Origin: Salinisphaera japonica YTM-1
Lineage (GTDB): Bacteria > Pseudomonadota > Gammaproteobacteria > Nevskiales > Salinisphaeraceae
Length of the DNA: 64,000 nt
Direction: 5' to 3'
Assembly: GCF_003788585.1 (NCBI RefSeq)
Contig: NZ_AYKG01000001.1
Location: 62,001-126,000, forward strand
Part shown: piece by piece, positions 26,695-36,271 of the stretch
How the letters are laid out: every line of letters begins with the position of its first letter
How positions within the stretch are numbered: position 1 is the stretch's first letter
Translations under genes and position numbers: made by a program
Notes under the pieces: model-generated
Seen by the model: only the letters and a program-made list of their open reading frames with translations
Told to the model about the DNA's origin: nothing
Databases searched by the model: none

Positions 26695-27605
26695 CGCGTC
26701 TCGAGGCCGAGCGCTGAGGCGCGCTGGGACACCATCCGCCATTGGCCGTCCTCTTGCACGAATGACGCCGCGCGGCGGGCCACGCCCCCGGCATCGTCTG
26801 GCTGGCGATAGGTCGCACGCGCGCGACCGGGCGCATCGATGGCCACTTGTATATCGCGGATTGGCCCCGCGGGCTGCCCCGGCGCGTCGAAGATCTCGCG
26901 GGCGGCGCTCAGCCACTCGGCCCGGCTCTGGCCGTTGGCCGGCGTGAAATCATCGCTATAGCTGGCCAGCCAGGCCTGGAAATCGCGGTTCGCGCGGGCG
27001 GCGGCTCGGTCTCGCAGGACGTCTGCGATTGCGGCCTGAGGGCGCGATACGGCCGGGCTTTCGACAGCCGGGCGGCCGACGTCATCAAGTGCCGGCAGCA
27101 TGTCGCCCAGCCGCGCGCGGCGCTCAGCCCCTTCGCTGCCGGCGGCCGTGTAAGCCCGTTGTGCCAGGGCCAGATACACATCCCCCAGGTTGCGTTTGAT
27201 GGCCGTGTCGTCGGGGGCGAGCGTGCTGGCGTCTTCCAGGGCCGCCCGGGCGTCAGCCAGCTGGCCGGTGCGCGCAAGCAGCACGCCAAGATTGTTGGCG
27301 ATGTCCGCACGCTCGGGGTACTCGGCCCGCAAGCGGCTGACAATCGACAGCGCGGCCGCGTTGGCGCCGGTTGCCGCCAGCGCGCTGGCCTTCAAAAACC
27401 GTGTCTGGGCCTCGTTGTCGTGTTCGGCCAGGCGTTGATCGGCACGCTGCACGGCCAGGCCGGCGTTGCCTGTCTCGAGTGCGGCATGAATCGATTCGAT
27501 TGAGCCGCTTTCGACATTCTGGCCACTCTGGTCACCTTGGGCGACCGCGGGGCCGCTGGCCAGCAGCCCGGCGAGCAACACGAACCGCGCGCTGCGCGAT
27601 CCCAT
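26691..27605 (-). CDS. Exported TPR protein with C-terminal NTF2/SnoaL-like domain
   Basis: The protein has 304 residues. A signal peptide (RFVLLAGLLASGPAVAQG) is followed by TPR-like repeats (about 40-140), including ADIANNLGVLLARTGQLADA and AIKRNLGDVYLALAQRAY. The C-terminal domain (about 190-300, DFQAWLASYSDDF, EDGQWRMVSQ) resembles the NTF2-like domain found on L,D-transpeptidase-associated proteins. I do not know its function; a periplasmic binding or scaffold role is possible. The ATG at 27605 shares one base with the aroC stop (TGATG). The TAG stop is part of the CTAG bordering the inserted element. Confidence 0.7.
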   Translation of the reverse strand: MGSRSARFVLLAGLLASGPAVAQGDQSGQNVESGSIESIHAALETGNAGLAVQRADQRLAEHDNEAQTRFLKASALAATGANAAALSIVSRLRAEYPERADIANNLGVLLARTGQLADARAALEDASTLAPDDTAIKRNLGDVYLALAQRAYTAAGSEGAERRARLGDMLPALDDVGRPAVESPAVSRPQAAIADVLRDRAAARANRDFQAWLASYSDDFTPANGQSRAEWLSAAREIFDAPGQPAGPIRDIQVAIDAPGRARATYRQPDDAGGVARRAASFVQEDGQWRMVSQRASALGLETR

Positions 27606-28705
27606 CAATCGATCGTGCCGGGCACGGGCGACATGCCGGGCACCACGTCGGCATTCTGGCCGCGATGACGCAAGGCGTGATCGAGCAGCGTGATGGCCAG
27701 CATGGCTTCGGCGATCGGCGTGGCACGCAGGCCCACGCAGGGATCGTGGCGCCCGGTGGTATGCATCTCGGTGGCCTGGCCGGTGGTGGTCACGGTATCG
27801 CCGGGAATCGTGATGCTGGAGGTGGGCTTCAAGGCCATGCTCGCGTGGATCGTCTGGCCCGAGGATATGCCGCCCTGAATACCGCCCGAGTGGTTGGTCT
27901 TGAACCCGGCCGGCGTCATCTCGTCGCGGTGCGCCGAGCCGCGCATGGCCACCACGTCGAAGCCGTCGCCGATCTCCACGCCCTTGACCGCGTTGATGCT
28001 CATCAGCGCCTTGGCGATATCGGCATCCAGCCGGTCGAATACCGGCTCGCCCCAGCCGGCCGGCACACCGGCGGCCATGACCTCGATACGTGCGCCCACA
28101 GAGTCGCCGTCACGCCGGATCTGGTTGATATAATCTTCCAACTCGGGAATTCGGGCCGGCTCGGCACAGAAAAACGGGTTGGTACGTGCGGCGGCCGGGT
28201 CAGGGGCGCCCAGTTTGATGGTCCCGATCTGGGAAACATAGCCCGTTATATCGATACCGTAGCGATCCGCCAGCATCTTGCGCGCCACGGCCCCGGCGGC
28301 AACACGCACGGCTGTCTCGCGCGCCGAGGAGCGCCCGCCGCCGCGATAATCACGAAAGCCGTATTTCTGGTTATAGGCATAATCGGCGTGATTGGGCCGA
28401 AACACGTCCTTGATCTTGGAATAGTCGCGCGAGCGTTGGTCGGTGTTCTCGATGATGATCGCGATCGGCGTCCCGGTGGTCCGGCCTTCGAACACGCCGG
28501 AGACGATGCGTGCCTCGTCGGCCTCGCGGCGCTGGGTCACATAGCGCGAGGTGCCCGGCTTGCGCCGATCCAGATCGATCTGCAACAGGGCTTCGTCGAT
28601 CTCGATGCCGGGCGGACAGCCGTCGATCACGCAGCCGATCGCCGCGCCGTGGGATTCGCCGAAAGAGGTGACGGTGAAATGCTGGCCCCAGGTATTACCG
28701 GCCAT
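27605..28705 (-). CDS. aroC: Chorismate synthase
   Basis: The protein has 366 residues. It eliminates phosphate from EPSP to give chorismate and needs reduced FMN. Signatures [39 protein letters not shown] and [17 protein letters not shown] are present. It lies two bases after prmB, a common gammaproteobacterial pair, and is coupled to the TPR protein downstream. Confidence 0.97.
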   Translation of the reverse strand: MAGNTWGQHFTVTSFGESHGAAIGCVIDGCPPGIEIDEALLQIDLDRRKPGTSRYVTQRREADEARIVSGVFEGRTTGTPIAIIIENTDQRSRDYSKIKDVFRPNHADYAYNQKYGFRDYRGGGRSSARETAVRVAAGAVARKMLADRYGIDITGYVSQIGTIKLGAPDPAAARTNPFFCAEPARIPELEDYINQIRRDGDSVGARIEVMAAGVPAGWGEPVFDRLDADIAKALMSINAVKGVEIGDGFDVVAMRGSAHRDEMTPAGFKTNHSGGIQGGISSGQTIHASMALKPTSSITIPGDTVTTTGQATEMHTTGRHDPCVGLRATPIAEAMLAITLLDHALRHRGQNADVVPGMSPVPGTID

Positions 28706-28707
28706 GG

Positions 28708-29646
28708 CTAGCCTGCCTCGTGCTGTGTGGCGACCCAGGCCGCCAGATCTTCGGCCTCGAGTGCGCCGATGCCCATGCCGCCCCGCTCCAGCTCGATCCA
28801 GGTGACCGGCAAATCCGGGTATTTTTCTTCCAGCAGATAGGCCGAGGCCCCGACCTCGATGATCAGCAGACCGTCCTCGGCCAGATAATGCGGCGCGCCG
28901 AACAGAATCTTTTCGACCAGATCCAGATCATCGGCATCGCCGTGGAAGGCAAAGCCCGGCTCGTGCTGAAACTCCGGATCCAGCCCGGAATACTCGTCTT
29001 TAGTCACGTACGGCGGGTTGGTGACGATCAGATCAAAGCGCTGCTGGGCCAGGCCGTCATAAATATCGGCTTTGACCAGCTCCAGCTGTGGGCCCACGTC
29101 GTGCTTGTCGCGGTTGATTTCGGCCACAGCCAGCGCATCATCGCTGGCGTCAGTTGCCACGACGCGCGCATCGGGAAAGGCCTCGGCACAGGCGATGGCG
29201 ATTGCCCCGCCGCCGGTGCACAGATCCAGAATCGCCAGCGGCTCGCGATGACCCAGCCAGGGCTGGAAGCCGGCCTCGATCAGCTCGGCGATCGGCGACC
29301 GCGGGACGATCACGCGCTCGTCGACAAAGAATTCCAGCCCGGCGAACCAGGCCTTGCCGGTGATATAAGGCGCCGGCAGGCGGGTGTCGATACGGCGCTG
29401 GATGATCGCGATCGCGGCGCCGCGCTCGGCGTGTGTGAGCTGCGACGCCAGATAGGCGTCCGGCAGATGATGATCCAGGCCCAGGCTGTCCAACACCAGA
29501 TGGGCGGCTTCATCGATCGCATTATCGCTGCCGTGACCATAAGACAGGTCAGCGGCCACGAAGCGCGAGGCGCCCCAACGGATATAATCGACGATTCGCG
29601 TGAGCGACGTGGTGACGTCGTCCATCGGGTCTGTTGCATCGGCCAT
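28708..29646 (-). CDS. prmB: 50S ribosomal protein L3 N5-glutamine methyltransferase
   Basis: The protein has 312 residues. It methylates a glutamine of ribosomal protein L3. The SAM motif [16 protein letters not shown] and the glutamine-methylating NPPY motif ([10 protein letters not shown]) are present. The N-terminal helical domain ([20 protein letters not shown]) and [10 protein letters not shown] match PrmB rather than PrmC, as does adjacency to aroC. The ATG at 29646 gives the usual length (E. coli 310). Longer in-frame upstream sequence is discounted because it overlaps the divergent promoter region. Confidence 0.93.
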   Translation of the reverse strand: MADATDPMDDVTTSLTRIVDYIRWGASRFVAADLSYGHGSDNAIDEAAHLVLDSLGLDHHLPDAYLASQLTHAERGAAIAIIQRRIDTRLPAPYITGKAWFAGLEFFVDERVIVPRSPIAELIEAGFQPWLGHREPLAILDLCTGGGAIAIACAEAFPDARVVATDASDDALAVAEINRDKHDVGPQLELVKADIYDGLAQQRFDLIVTNPPYVTKDEYSGLDPEFQHEPGFAFHGDADDLDLVEKILFGAPHYLAEDGLLIIEVGASAYLLEEKYPDLPVTWIELERGGMGIGALEAEDLAAWVATQHEAG

Positions 29647-29776
29647 GCGCGGTTCATCGCTTGTCGGATCAGCGCCGTAGGATAAACCACATTGATCGCT
29701 TTCGCGGACGCCCGGCGATTTCCTCGTCGCGGCCGAGCCGCCTACACTGCGTTTGCGCCAACCCATAACCTGCCTC

Positions 29777-30652
29777 ATGCCCACTGCCCCAAACGCCAGC
29801 CCCGGCGATCGTCTTTTCGCGGGTCTGCTGTCCTGTCTGCCGACCCGGCTGATCTCGCACGGCGCGTTCTGGCTGGCCGACAACACCACCCCGTGGCTCA
29901 AGCGCGCGCTCATCGGCGCGTTCCTGAAAGGGTATCCGGCCGTTGATATGCAGGAAGCCGCCGAGCCCGACCCGGCCGCCTATGCCTCGTTCAATGCGTT
30001 TTTCACCCGTGCGCTGGCTGCCGGGCAACGCCCCGTGCCGGCAGCGGGTAATGCGCTGGCCTGCCCGGTCGACGGCCAGCTCGGTGCGTTTGGCGATATC
30101 GAATACGGACGGATCTTCCAGACCAAGGGCCTGGCCTATGATCTGGCGGAATTGCTGGCCGATCCCGATCTGGCCGCGCGGTTTGCCGGTGGGCGCTACG
30201 CCACGCTGTATCTGGCCCCACACGACTATCACCGCGTGCATATGCCGCTGGCCGGGCGGCTGCTATCGACGCGCTACGTGCCGGGCCGGCTGTTTGGCGT
30301 CAACCCACGCTGCGTGCGCGCCGTGCCGCGCCTGTTCACGCGAAACGAGCGCCTGGTGAGCGTATTCGAGACCGCGGCCGGGCCGATGGCCGTCGTGATG
30401 GTGGGGGCGTTCATCGTGGGCGGCATCCACGACGTGGCCACAGGCCGGATCTGCCCGCCGCACCGCCGGTCACCGCGGCGCACTGACTTTGATGACAAGG
30501 CTCCGGCCTATGCGCGCGGCGACGAAATGGGTCATTTCTGTCTGGGGTCGAGCGCTATTCTGGTCTTTGGCCGTGACGCGGTGGACTTCGCCCCCGAACT
30601 GGCCAGCGGCCAGGCCGTGCGCTTGAATCAATCGCTCGGCCGGCGCCGATAG
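29777..30652 (+). CDS. psd: Phosphatidylserine decarboxylase proenzyme
   Basis: The protein has 291 residues. The inner-membrane enzyme makes phosphatidylethanolamine and self-cleaves to form a pyruvoyl group. The cleavage motif is LGSS in HFCLGSSAILVF, a variant of the E. coli LGST, with cleavage expected between Gly and Ser. YLAPHDYHRVHMPLAG (catalytic Asp/His) and YVPGRLFGVNP are also conserved. The ATG at 29777 is preferred to an upstream in-frame TTG. It converges on epmA, with stops 9 nt apart. Confidence 0.95.
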   Translation: MPTAPNASPGDRLFAGLLSCLPTRLISHGAFWLADNTTPWLKRALIGAFLKGYPAVDMQEAAEPDPAAYASFNAFFTRALAAGQRPVPAAGNALACPVDGQLGAFGDIEYGRIFQTKGLAYDLAELLADPDLAARFAGGRYATLYLAPHDYHRVHMPLAGRLLSTRYVPGRLFGVNPRCVRAVPRLFTRNERLVSVFETAAGPMAVVMVGAFIVGGIHDVATGRICPPHRRSPRRTDFDDKAPAYARGDEMGHFCLGSSAILVFGRDAVDFAPELASGQAVRLNQSLGRRR

Positions 30653-30660
30653 ATAGAAGC

Positions 30661-31602
30661 TCAGCGCGCCGGCCAGGCGAACGGAATGACCTCGGCCAGA
30701 CGTGGCTTGCCCGTCAAGAGCGCCAATAACCGATCCACGCCCAGAGCGACACCGGCGCATTCGGGCAGGCCGGTGGCCATCGCGGCCAGGAGTCGCTCAT
30801 CGATCGGTGGCTCGGCCTGGCCCTGCTCGATGCGCACGTCCTGTTCGCGCTGCATGCGTTGTCGTGCCAGCCGGGGATCGGTGAGCTCCTTCGCCCCGTT
30901 GGCCAGCTCGATGCCCTGCCAGAAACACTCGAAGCGCTGACCCACGCGTGCGTCATCGCCGTCGAGCGCGATGAGCACGGCGTCATCGGCCGGAAAATGG
31001 GTGACGATCTCTGGGCCCTGGGTCCCCAGGCGGGGCTGAACCACCAGGCCCATCAACAGATCGAGCCAGAAAACACGATCACCGCGGGCTTCGGGCGGCG
31101 TCACACCATGGGCATCGGCACACCGCTCGAGATCATCCAGCGAGGCTGTTAACGGGTCGAGGGCGAGCGTGTCGGTAAACACGGCGCGGTATGTCCGCTG
31201 GCGCCCCAACGCAGGCGCGCCGGCGGCGGCCAGCACCGTACCGAGCGTATCAACGGCATCCTGCATCGAGCCCCCGAGCTCATACCACTCGAGCATGGTG
31301 AACTCGGGGTTGTGCCAGCGCCCGACCTCGCCGGCCCGAAAGACATGGCCCAGCTGATAGAGCGAGCGCCGTGTCTCGACCAGCAGGCGTTTCAGCCCGT
31401 GCTCGGGCGACGGTACGAGATAGCCCGCCCCGCCCACGGCCAGACACTCAAGCGCGCGCTCGCACGGCGCGGCCGGCGACAACAGGGCCGTGTCGACCTC
31501 CAGCATGCCGCGGGCGGCCATTTCGTCGCGCAACGTGGCCAATAGGGCCGCGCGCTCGGCCAGCATTTCTGGCACAACACCGCTGGCGCCAGTCAGCGCC
31601 AC
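30661..31602 (-). CDS. epmA: EF-P (R)-beta-lysine ligase
   Basis: The protein has 313 residues, a class II lysyl-tRNA synthetase paralogue without the anticodon domain. It attaches (R)-beta-lysine to EF-P. The catalytic-core motif VFRAGEVGRWHNPEFTMLEWY and motif 3 (GVALGVDRLLALL) are present. RG-FECFWQGIELANGAKELTD binds lysine. The start is GTG at 31602, 7 nt after the efp stop, so efp and epmA are cotranscribed. The partner aminomutase gene epmB is divergent next door. Confidence 0.93.
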   Translation of the reverse strand: MALTGASGVVPEMLAERAALLATLRDEMAARGMLEVDTALLSPAAPCERALECLAVGGAGYLVPSPEHGLKRLLVETRRSLYQLGHVFRAGEVGRWHNPEFTMLEWYELGGSMQDAVDTLGTVLAAAGAPALGRQRTYRAVFTDTLALDPLTASLDDLERCADAHGVTPPEARGDRVFWLDLLMGLVVQPRLGTQGPEIVTHFPADDAVLIALDGDDARVGQRFECFWQGIELANGAKELTDPRLARQRMQREQDVRIEQGQAEPPIDERLLAAMATGLPECAGVALGVDRLLALLTGKPRLAEVIPFAWPAR

Positions 31603-31609
31603 GAGCCGA

Positions 31610-32182
31610 TCAGCTCTCGCTGGCGCGCGAGACGTATTCGGCCTTGCGTGTATCCACTCTCAACAGCTCGCCTTCTTCGATGAACAACGGCACCTGAACC
31701 ACGGCACCCGTTTCCAGCGTGGCCGGCTTGGTGCCGCCCGATGAGGTGTTGCCACGCACGCCCGGATCCGTCTGGGTGACCCGCGAGATGAGGAAGTTCG
31801 GCGCATCGACCTGTAGTGGCACCCCGTTCCAGAGCGTGACATCGCATTTGTCTTCGGCCTGGATCCACTTGGCCGCATCCCCAACCGCTGCCTCACTGGC
31901 CTGGTACTGCTCGAAGCTGGCCGGGTCCATGAAGTGATAGAACTCGCCGTCGTGATACAGAAACTGCAGATCCAGGTTGAATACGTCCGCGGCCTCGACG
32001 CTGTCGCCCGATTTGAAGGTGCGCTCTATGGTGCGGCCGGTCTTCAGGTTACGCACCTTCACGCGGCTGAACGCCTGGCCCTTGCCGGGTTTGACGAACT
32101 CGTTCTCGACGATGCTGTACGGGTCGCCGTCCAGAATGATCTTCAGACCGCCCTTGAACTGTTGCGTTGAATACTGCGCCAT
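31610..32182 (-). CDS. efp: Elongation factor P
   Basis: The protein has 190 residues. It rescues ribosomes stalled at polyproline. The modified lysine (equivalent to E. coli Lys34) is in the tip loop [21 protein letters not shown]. The three beta-barrel domains and C-terminal motif [21 protein letters not shown] are intact. The tip sequence and flanking genes agree with beta-lysylation by EpmA/EpmB rather than rhamnosylation. Confidence 0.97.
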   Translation of the reverse strand: MAQYSTQQFKGGLKIILDGDPYSIVENEFVKPGKGQAFSRVKVRNLKTGRTIERTFKSGDSVEAADVFNLDLQFLYHDGEFYHFMDPASFEQYQASEAAVGDAAKWIQAEDKCDVTLWNGVPLQVDAPNFLISRVTQTDPGVRGNTSSGGTKPATLETGAVVQVPLFIEEGELLRVDTRKAEYVSRASES

Positions 32183-32247
32183 GGCTCGAACATCCTCATA
32201 TGCTGTCGCGCCTGTCTCGGATCAGGCAGCGCGAATCGTGGAACGGG

Positions 32248-32262
32248 TAAAATAAGCCCATG
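32248..32262 (+). promoter_or_regulatory. Candidate leaderless promoter of epmB
   Basis: TAAAAT (32248-32253) lies exactly 6 nt before the epmB ATG (32260). No ribosome site is visible, and the -35 is not obvious. A second ATG two codons later is also possible. Confidence 0.4.
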
Positions 32263-33303
32263 GCGATGTCTCCACCCCAAGCGACTGGCCCGCACGTTGC
32301 GGCGCGCAGTCTATCGTATCCGGTCACGGGCTGGCAGCAGGCCATGCGCGAGGCGATCACCGACGTCGATACGCTGTTTCATACCCTGGCCCTGCCCGTG
32401 ACCTACAAGCCGGCGGCCCGGCGCGCCGCCCAGCTGTTCGGGCTTCGCGTGCCGGCGGGCTACGCCGCGCGTATTCGAACCGGTGATATCGACGATCCGC
32501 TGCTGCGTCAGGTGTTGCCGCTTGGCGCCGAAACCGAGTCGAAACCCGGCTTTGGCGCAGATGCCGTGGGTGATCTGGCAAGTGACGCTGGCGACGGCCT
32601 CTTGCACAAGTATCACGGGCGCGCATTACTGATCACCACCGGGGCCTGCGCGGTGCACTGTCGCTATTGTTTCCGGCGCCATTTCGACTACGGCGCGCAC
32701 CACGCCGGCGGCTCTCACCTGCGCGAGGCCCTGGCCCGTATCGCCGCCGATGACACCCTGGCCGAAATCATCCTGTCCGGCGGCGATCCGTTATCGCTGA
32801 CCAACGAACGACTCACGGTGATTGGCAAGGCGCTGGACGCCACGCCCCACGTCGCGCGGATCCGCATGCATACGCGCACCGCGATCGTCCTGCCCGAGCG
32901 TATCGATGATGGCCTGATCGCCTGGGTGGCGGCCCGCCGCGCCCGTGTCGTCGTCGTCATCCACGTCAATCACGCCCAGGAGCTTGCGCCCGGCGTCGTC
33001 GAGCGTTTGACCGCCCTCAAGGCCGCCGGCGCGACATTGCTCAACCAAGCCGTGCTGCTGGCCGGCGTCAACGACGACCGCGACAGCCAGGTCGCGCTCA
33101 GCGAAGCTCTGTTCGCGGCCGGCGTCATGCCTTACTACCTGCATCTGCTGGATCGCGTGGCCGGCGTGCATCATTTCGAGGTCGACGAAACCCGGGCCGC
33201 GGCACTCATGCGATCCGTGGCCGCCGTATTGCCAGGCTATCTCGTGCCCAAGCTGGCCCGTGAACTGCCGGGCGACTCGGCCAAGCGTGTTGTTGGCGTT
33301 TGA
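32260..33303 (+). CDS. epmB: EF-P beta-lysylation radical SAM lysine 2,3-aminomutase
   Basis: The protein has 347 residues. It converts L-lysine to (R)-beta-lysine for EpmA. The radical SAM CxxxCxxC motif is in TGACAVHCRYCFRRHFDY. ILSGGDPLSLTNERL and RIRMHTRTAIVLPERI match the EpmB/YjeK group. It is shorter than catabolic aminomutases, as expected for this group. It is divergent from efp over a 77-nt spacer. EpmC (YfcM) is not in the window. Confidence 0.95.
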   Translation: MAMSPPQATGPHVAARSLSYPVTGWQQAMREAITDVDTLFHTLALPVTYKPAARRAAQLFGLRVPAGYAARIRTGDIDDPLLRQVLPLGAETESKPGFGADAVGDLASDAGDGLLHKYHGRALLITTGACAVHCRYCFRRHFDYGAHHAGGSHLREALARIAADDTLAEIILSGGDPLSLTNERLTVIGKALDATPHVARIRMHTRTAIVLPERIDDGLIAWVAARRARVVVVIHVNHAQELAPGVVERLTALKAAGATLLNQAVLLAGVNDDRDSQVALSEALFAAGVMPYYLHLLDRVAGVHHFEVDETRAAALMRSVAAVLPGYLVPKLARELPGDSAKRVVGV

Positions 33304-33322
33304 GGGGTTGTTCTCTCGATCG

Positions 33323-34146
33323 GTCCGCCAATGGACGCGAGTGAGCGCGAATGTGGGGTTTGCGGCTCGCCGTGATTTGGCGTCCGGCCGCTATGTCACG
33401 GCGCGTTAGTCGTCTGCGACACAAGCGTGCGCGGGCCGCGGACCGCGCGCTCTTGTCGAGTCGTATGTCCTGGCGTGGCCGTTGCCTCGATGGACGCCAT
33501 GGGCCAGGCGGTTTTGGGGTTTGAGGCTGCGTTCTTTTGTTTGTCCGCAAATGAACGCGAATCCACGCAAATATGGGCTTCGGGGGGCGCGGGGCGATGG
33601 CGTTTGAGAGCAGACGCCCGGGGCGTTGGCCGCTTGCGAAACGAAGGCTCGCGTGGGCCGCGGACCGGTCTGCTTTCATCGAGTGGCATGTCCTGGTTCG
33701 GTCGTTGCCTTAATAAACGCAAATAAGCGTTGCGGCATCTGCGTTCATCCGGTGACGGCGTGGCGTACGTTTGAAGTCCGGCAAGTTCCAAGAACAGGCC
33801 GTGGGCTCAGCCGTGCCTGAAACGACGAACCGTTCGCCTGTAGCAAGAGCAGCGCGACGACGCCGTATTCAGGCGCGCCACGAAACTCATATTCGCGTGG
33901 ATTCGCGTTCATTTGCGGACAACAGTCTTCAAGAAAAAGACTCAGGCTCTCTGAACAACCAACAGCTATTGGCGTTCATCCAAAAACACACGCCGTGTAT
34001 CCAGCGTAGGTCAGACGTCGAACAAAGCCTGCCGGCTCGAAACCCCTGAATTGCCAAGCCAGAAGGCGGCAACAAAAAGTGCGACGACGCCAAGCCCGGG
34101 CGTACCCCGAAGCCCAAATTTGCGCTCATTCGCGTTTATTTGCGGA
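33323..34146. repeat. Outer GTCCGC-bounded composite element (copy F)
   Basis: The left end GTCCGCCAATGGACGCGAGT (33323) and right end CGCGTTTATTTGCGGAC (34146) enclose a second complete element. The left segment (33323-33500) and the inner left segment (33543-33720) align as direct copies, for example CGCGGGCCGCGGACCG, TCGAGT-type and ATGTCCTGG blocks. The two right ends align likewise. The whole 882-nt space between epmB and lolD is repeat-derived and contains no gene I can support. Confidence 0.7.
33543..33920. repeat. Inner GTCCGC-bounded element (copy G), nested in copy F
   Basis: The 378-bp element starts GTCCGCAAATGAACGCGAAT and ends GATTCGCGTTCATTTGCGGAC (20 of 21 terminal bases are complementary to the family terminus). 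It is less decayed at its ends than the outer copy, consistent with a later insertion. This subfamily is GC-richer and lacks the CGCAGAT decamers of copies A, B and E. Confidence 0.7.
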
Positions 34147-34185
34147 CAACAATCCTAAAGAACACAACTCGTGCCCTAGAAAGAA

Positions 34186-34899
34186 CTAGCGAATGACAGA
34201 ATCCGCGACGGTGGCCTTGTCGACCTGGGCCAGGTGGCCGTCGGTCAGGGTCCAGATCTCATCCATGCGCTGGGCCAGGCTGCGATCATGGGTCACCATG
34301 ATCAGGCTGGTGTTGTGCTCGGCGTTGAGCTCGAGCATCAGGTCGAACACGCTGGCCGCGGTGCGATGATCGAGATTACCCGTGGGCTCGTCGGCCAGGA
34401 TACAGGCCGGCTGGGTGACCAGGGCGCGCGCCACGGCCGCGCGTTGACGCTCGCCGCCGGAGAGTTCCGTGGGCTTGTGCTCCAGCCGATCGCCCAGCCC
34501 GACCTTGTCCAGCAGATCGCGGGCCCGAGCCAGCGCCTGTTTGTTCGAGCCGCGCCGGATGAGCAGCGGCATGGCCACGTTTTCGGCGGTGGTGAACTCG
34601 GGCAACAGATGATGGAACTGATAGATGAAGCCCATGCGCTCGTTGCGCAGGCGGCCTCGCGCGGCATCGGACAGGCGTGTCATGTCCTGGCCGGCGATCT
34701 CCACCGTGCCGCGGGTGGGCACGTCCAGCCCGCCAAGCAGATGCAACAAGGTGGATTTGCCCGAGCCGGAGGCACCGATCACGGCAATACGCGCCCCCGG
34801 GGTCACGTTCAGACTCACGTCCGAAAGCACCGTGATCGGCTCGCGTACCTCGGTGAAGGTTTTGGTCACGCCCTTGGCGGCCAGTACGTAATCACTCAT
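34186..34899 (-). CDS. lolD: Lipoprotein-releasing ABC transporter ATPase
   Basis: The protein has 237 residues. It powers release of outer-membrane lipoproteins from the inner membrane to LolA. Walker A is GASGSGKST, signature LSGGERQRAAVARAL, Walker B CILADEPTGNLD, and the H-loop MVTHD. LPEFTTAENVAMPLL is a LolD-type Q-loop region. The ATG at 34899 lies 8 nt inside the end of the permease gene, so translation is coupled. Confidence 0.95.
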   Translation of the reverse strand: MSDYVLAAKGVTKTFTEVREPITVLSDVSLNVTPGARIAVIGASGSGKSTLLHLLGGLDVPTRGTVEIAGQDMTRLSDAARGRLRNERMGFIYQFHHLLPEFTTAENVAMPLLIRRGSNKQALARARDLLDKVGLGDRLEHKPTELSGGERQRAAVARALVTQPACILADEPTGNLDHRTAASVFDLMLELNAEHNTSLIMVTHDRSLAQRMDEIWTLTDGHLAQVDKATVADSVIR

Positions 34900-36142
34900 A
34901 GCGCAGTGCCTCGGCCGGCTGGATTCTCGCGGCCCGCCAGGCCGGATACAGCGTGGACAGGAAGGCAAGGCCCAGCGCCAGCGCCGAGATCTGCCAGACG
35001 TCGTGCCAGTGCAGCTCGCCCTTCAGCTGGCTGATGTAATAGACGTCGGCCGAGAACAGGCTGGTATGCAGCACGCTCTCCACGAACGGCACGATATGCA
35101 CCATGTTCACGGATAGCAGCACGCCCAGCACCACGCCGATGATCGTGCCGATCACGCCGATGAGCATGCCCTGGGTGATGAAGATCGTCATCACCGATCG
35201 CGGTTTCATGCCCAGCGTGCGCAGGATCGCGATATCGCCCTGCTTGTCGGTGACCACCATGACCAGCATGGATACGATATTGAAGGCCGCCACGGCGATG
35301 ATGAGACTCAGGATGATGAACATCATGGTCTTTTCCGTGGCCACGGCGTGGAAGAAGTTGGCGTTCTGGCGGGTCCAGTCCGTCACGCGATAGCGATACG
35401 GCAGCGTGTTGGACAGCTCCTGGCTGACCTTCGGGGCGGCGAACAGATCATCCAGACGCAGCCGCAGGCCGGTCACGCCCGTGCCCATGTGATATAGCTT
35501 CTGGGCATCGCCGATCGACATCAGCACCATGCCGCTGTCGTACTCGTACATGCCGACCGAGAAGATCCCGCCGACGTGGAAGCGTCGAAAGCGCGGCACG
35601 ATGCCGGCCGGGGTAACGGTGGCCTGGGGAATGAGGATATCCACATCGTCACCGACGCCCACCCCGAGCTGATTGGCCAGATCGACGCCGAGCACGATGT
35701 TGTACTTGCCGGGCACGAGCGAGTCGAACGAACCGGCCACCATATTGCCGGCCACATCGGATACGTCGGCTTCGAGCTTGGGATCCACGCCCCGCAGCAG
35801 CGTGCCGGAAATCGCACGCCCCGAACGCACCATGCCCTGGCCCGAGACATACGGCGCCGAGGCTTTGATCTCGCCGTTGCGCGAATCTACACGTTCGCGC
35901 AACGACTTCCAGTCTTCGACCGCGCCGTCGGCGGACTGTACTTCGACGTGCGCGGCCATGCCGAGAATACGGTCGCGCAGCTCCGACTCGAAGCCGTTCA
36001 TGACGGACAAGACCGTAATCAAGAGCATCACGGCGAGCGCGATGCCACCCATCGATATCGCCGAGATGAACGATATGAAATGATTACGGCGCTTGGCGCG
36101 CGTGTAGCGCAGGCCGATATAGAGTTCGAGGGGTCTAAACAT
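34892..36142 (-). CDS. Lipoprotein-releasing system permease, LolC/LolE family
   Basis: The protein has 416 residues. It has an N-terminal membrane helix after LYIGLRYTRAKRRNHFISFIS, a large periplasmic domain, and three C-terminal helices (around MFIILSLIIAVAAFNIVSMLV, GVIGTIIGVVLGVLLSVN, ISALALGLAFLSTLYPAW), the MacB/FtsX-type layout of LolC and LolE. DIAILRTLGMKPRSVMTIF is a conserved coupling helix. Only one permease gene is present beside lolD, so this may be a single LolF-like subunit or the second gene may lie elsewhere. Confidence 0.9.
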   Translation of the reverse strand: MFRPLELYIGLRYTRAKRRNHFISFISAISMGGIALAVMLLITVLSVMNGFESELRDRILGMAAHVEVQSADGAVEDWKSLRERVDSRNGEIKASAPYVSGQGMVRSGRAISGTLLRGVDPKLEADVSDVAGNMVAGSFDSLVPGKYNIVLGVDLANQLGVGVGDDVDILIPQATVTPAGIVPRFRRFHVGGIFSVGMYEYDSGMVLMSIGDAQKLYHMGTGVTGLRLRLDDLFAAPKVSQELSNTLPYRYRVTDWTRQNANFFHAVATEKTMMFIILSLIIAVAAFNIVSMLVMVVTDKQGDIAILRTLGMKPRSVMTIFITQGMLIGVIGTIIGVVLGVLLSVNMVHIVPFVESVLHTSLFSADVYYISQLKGELHWHDVWQISALALGLAFLSTLYPAWRAARIQPAEALRYE

Positions 36143-36271
36143 CGCCGCGCATTTAATCACAGTGGCCGGTCGGGGGATACGAACATTTCGGCGACGGCCT
36201 GTGCTGCAACCCGGTCGACGCGCCGGCGTATCCTGAATCGACCGGCCTGATAACGAGACATATCGATTGCA

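Noticed and set aside
3730-34146. Integration or IS target duplications flanking the GTCCGC elements
   Set aside because: I compared bases outside the ends of copies A, B and E and saw no consistent short direct repeat, so no transposition mechanism is claimed from the flanks.
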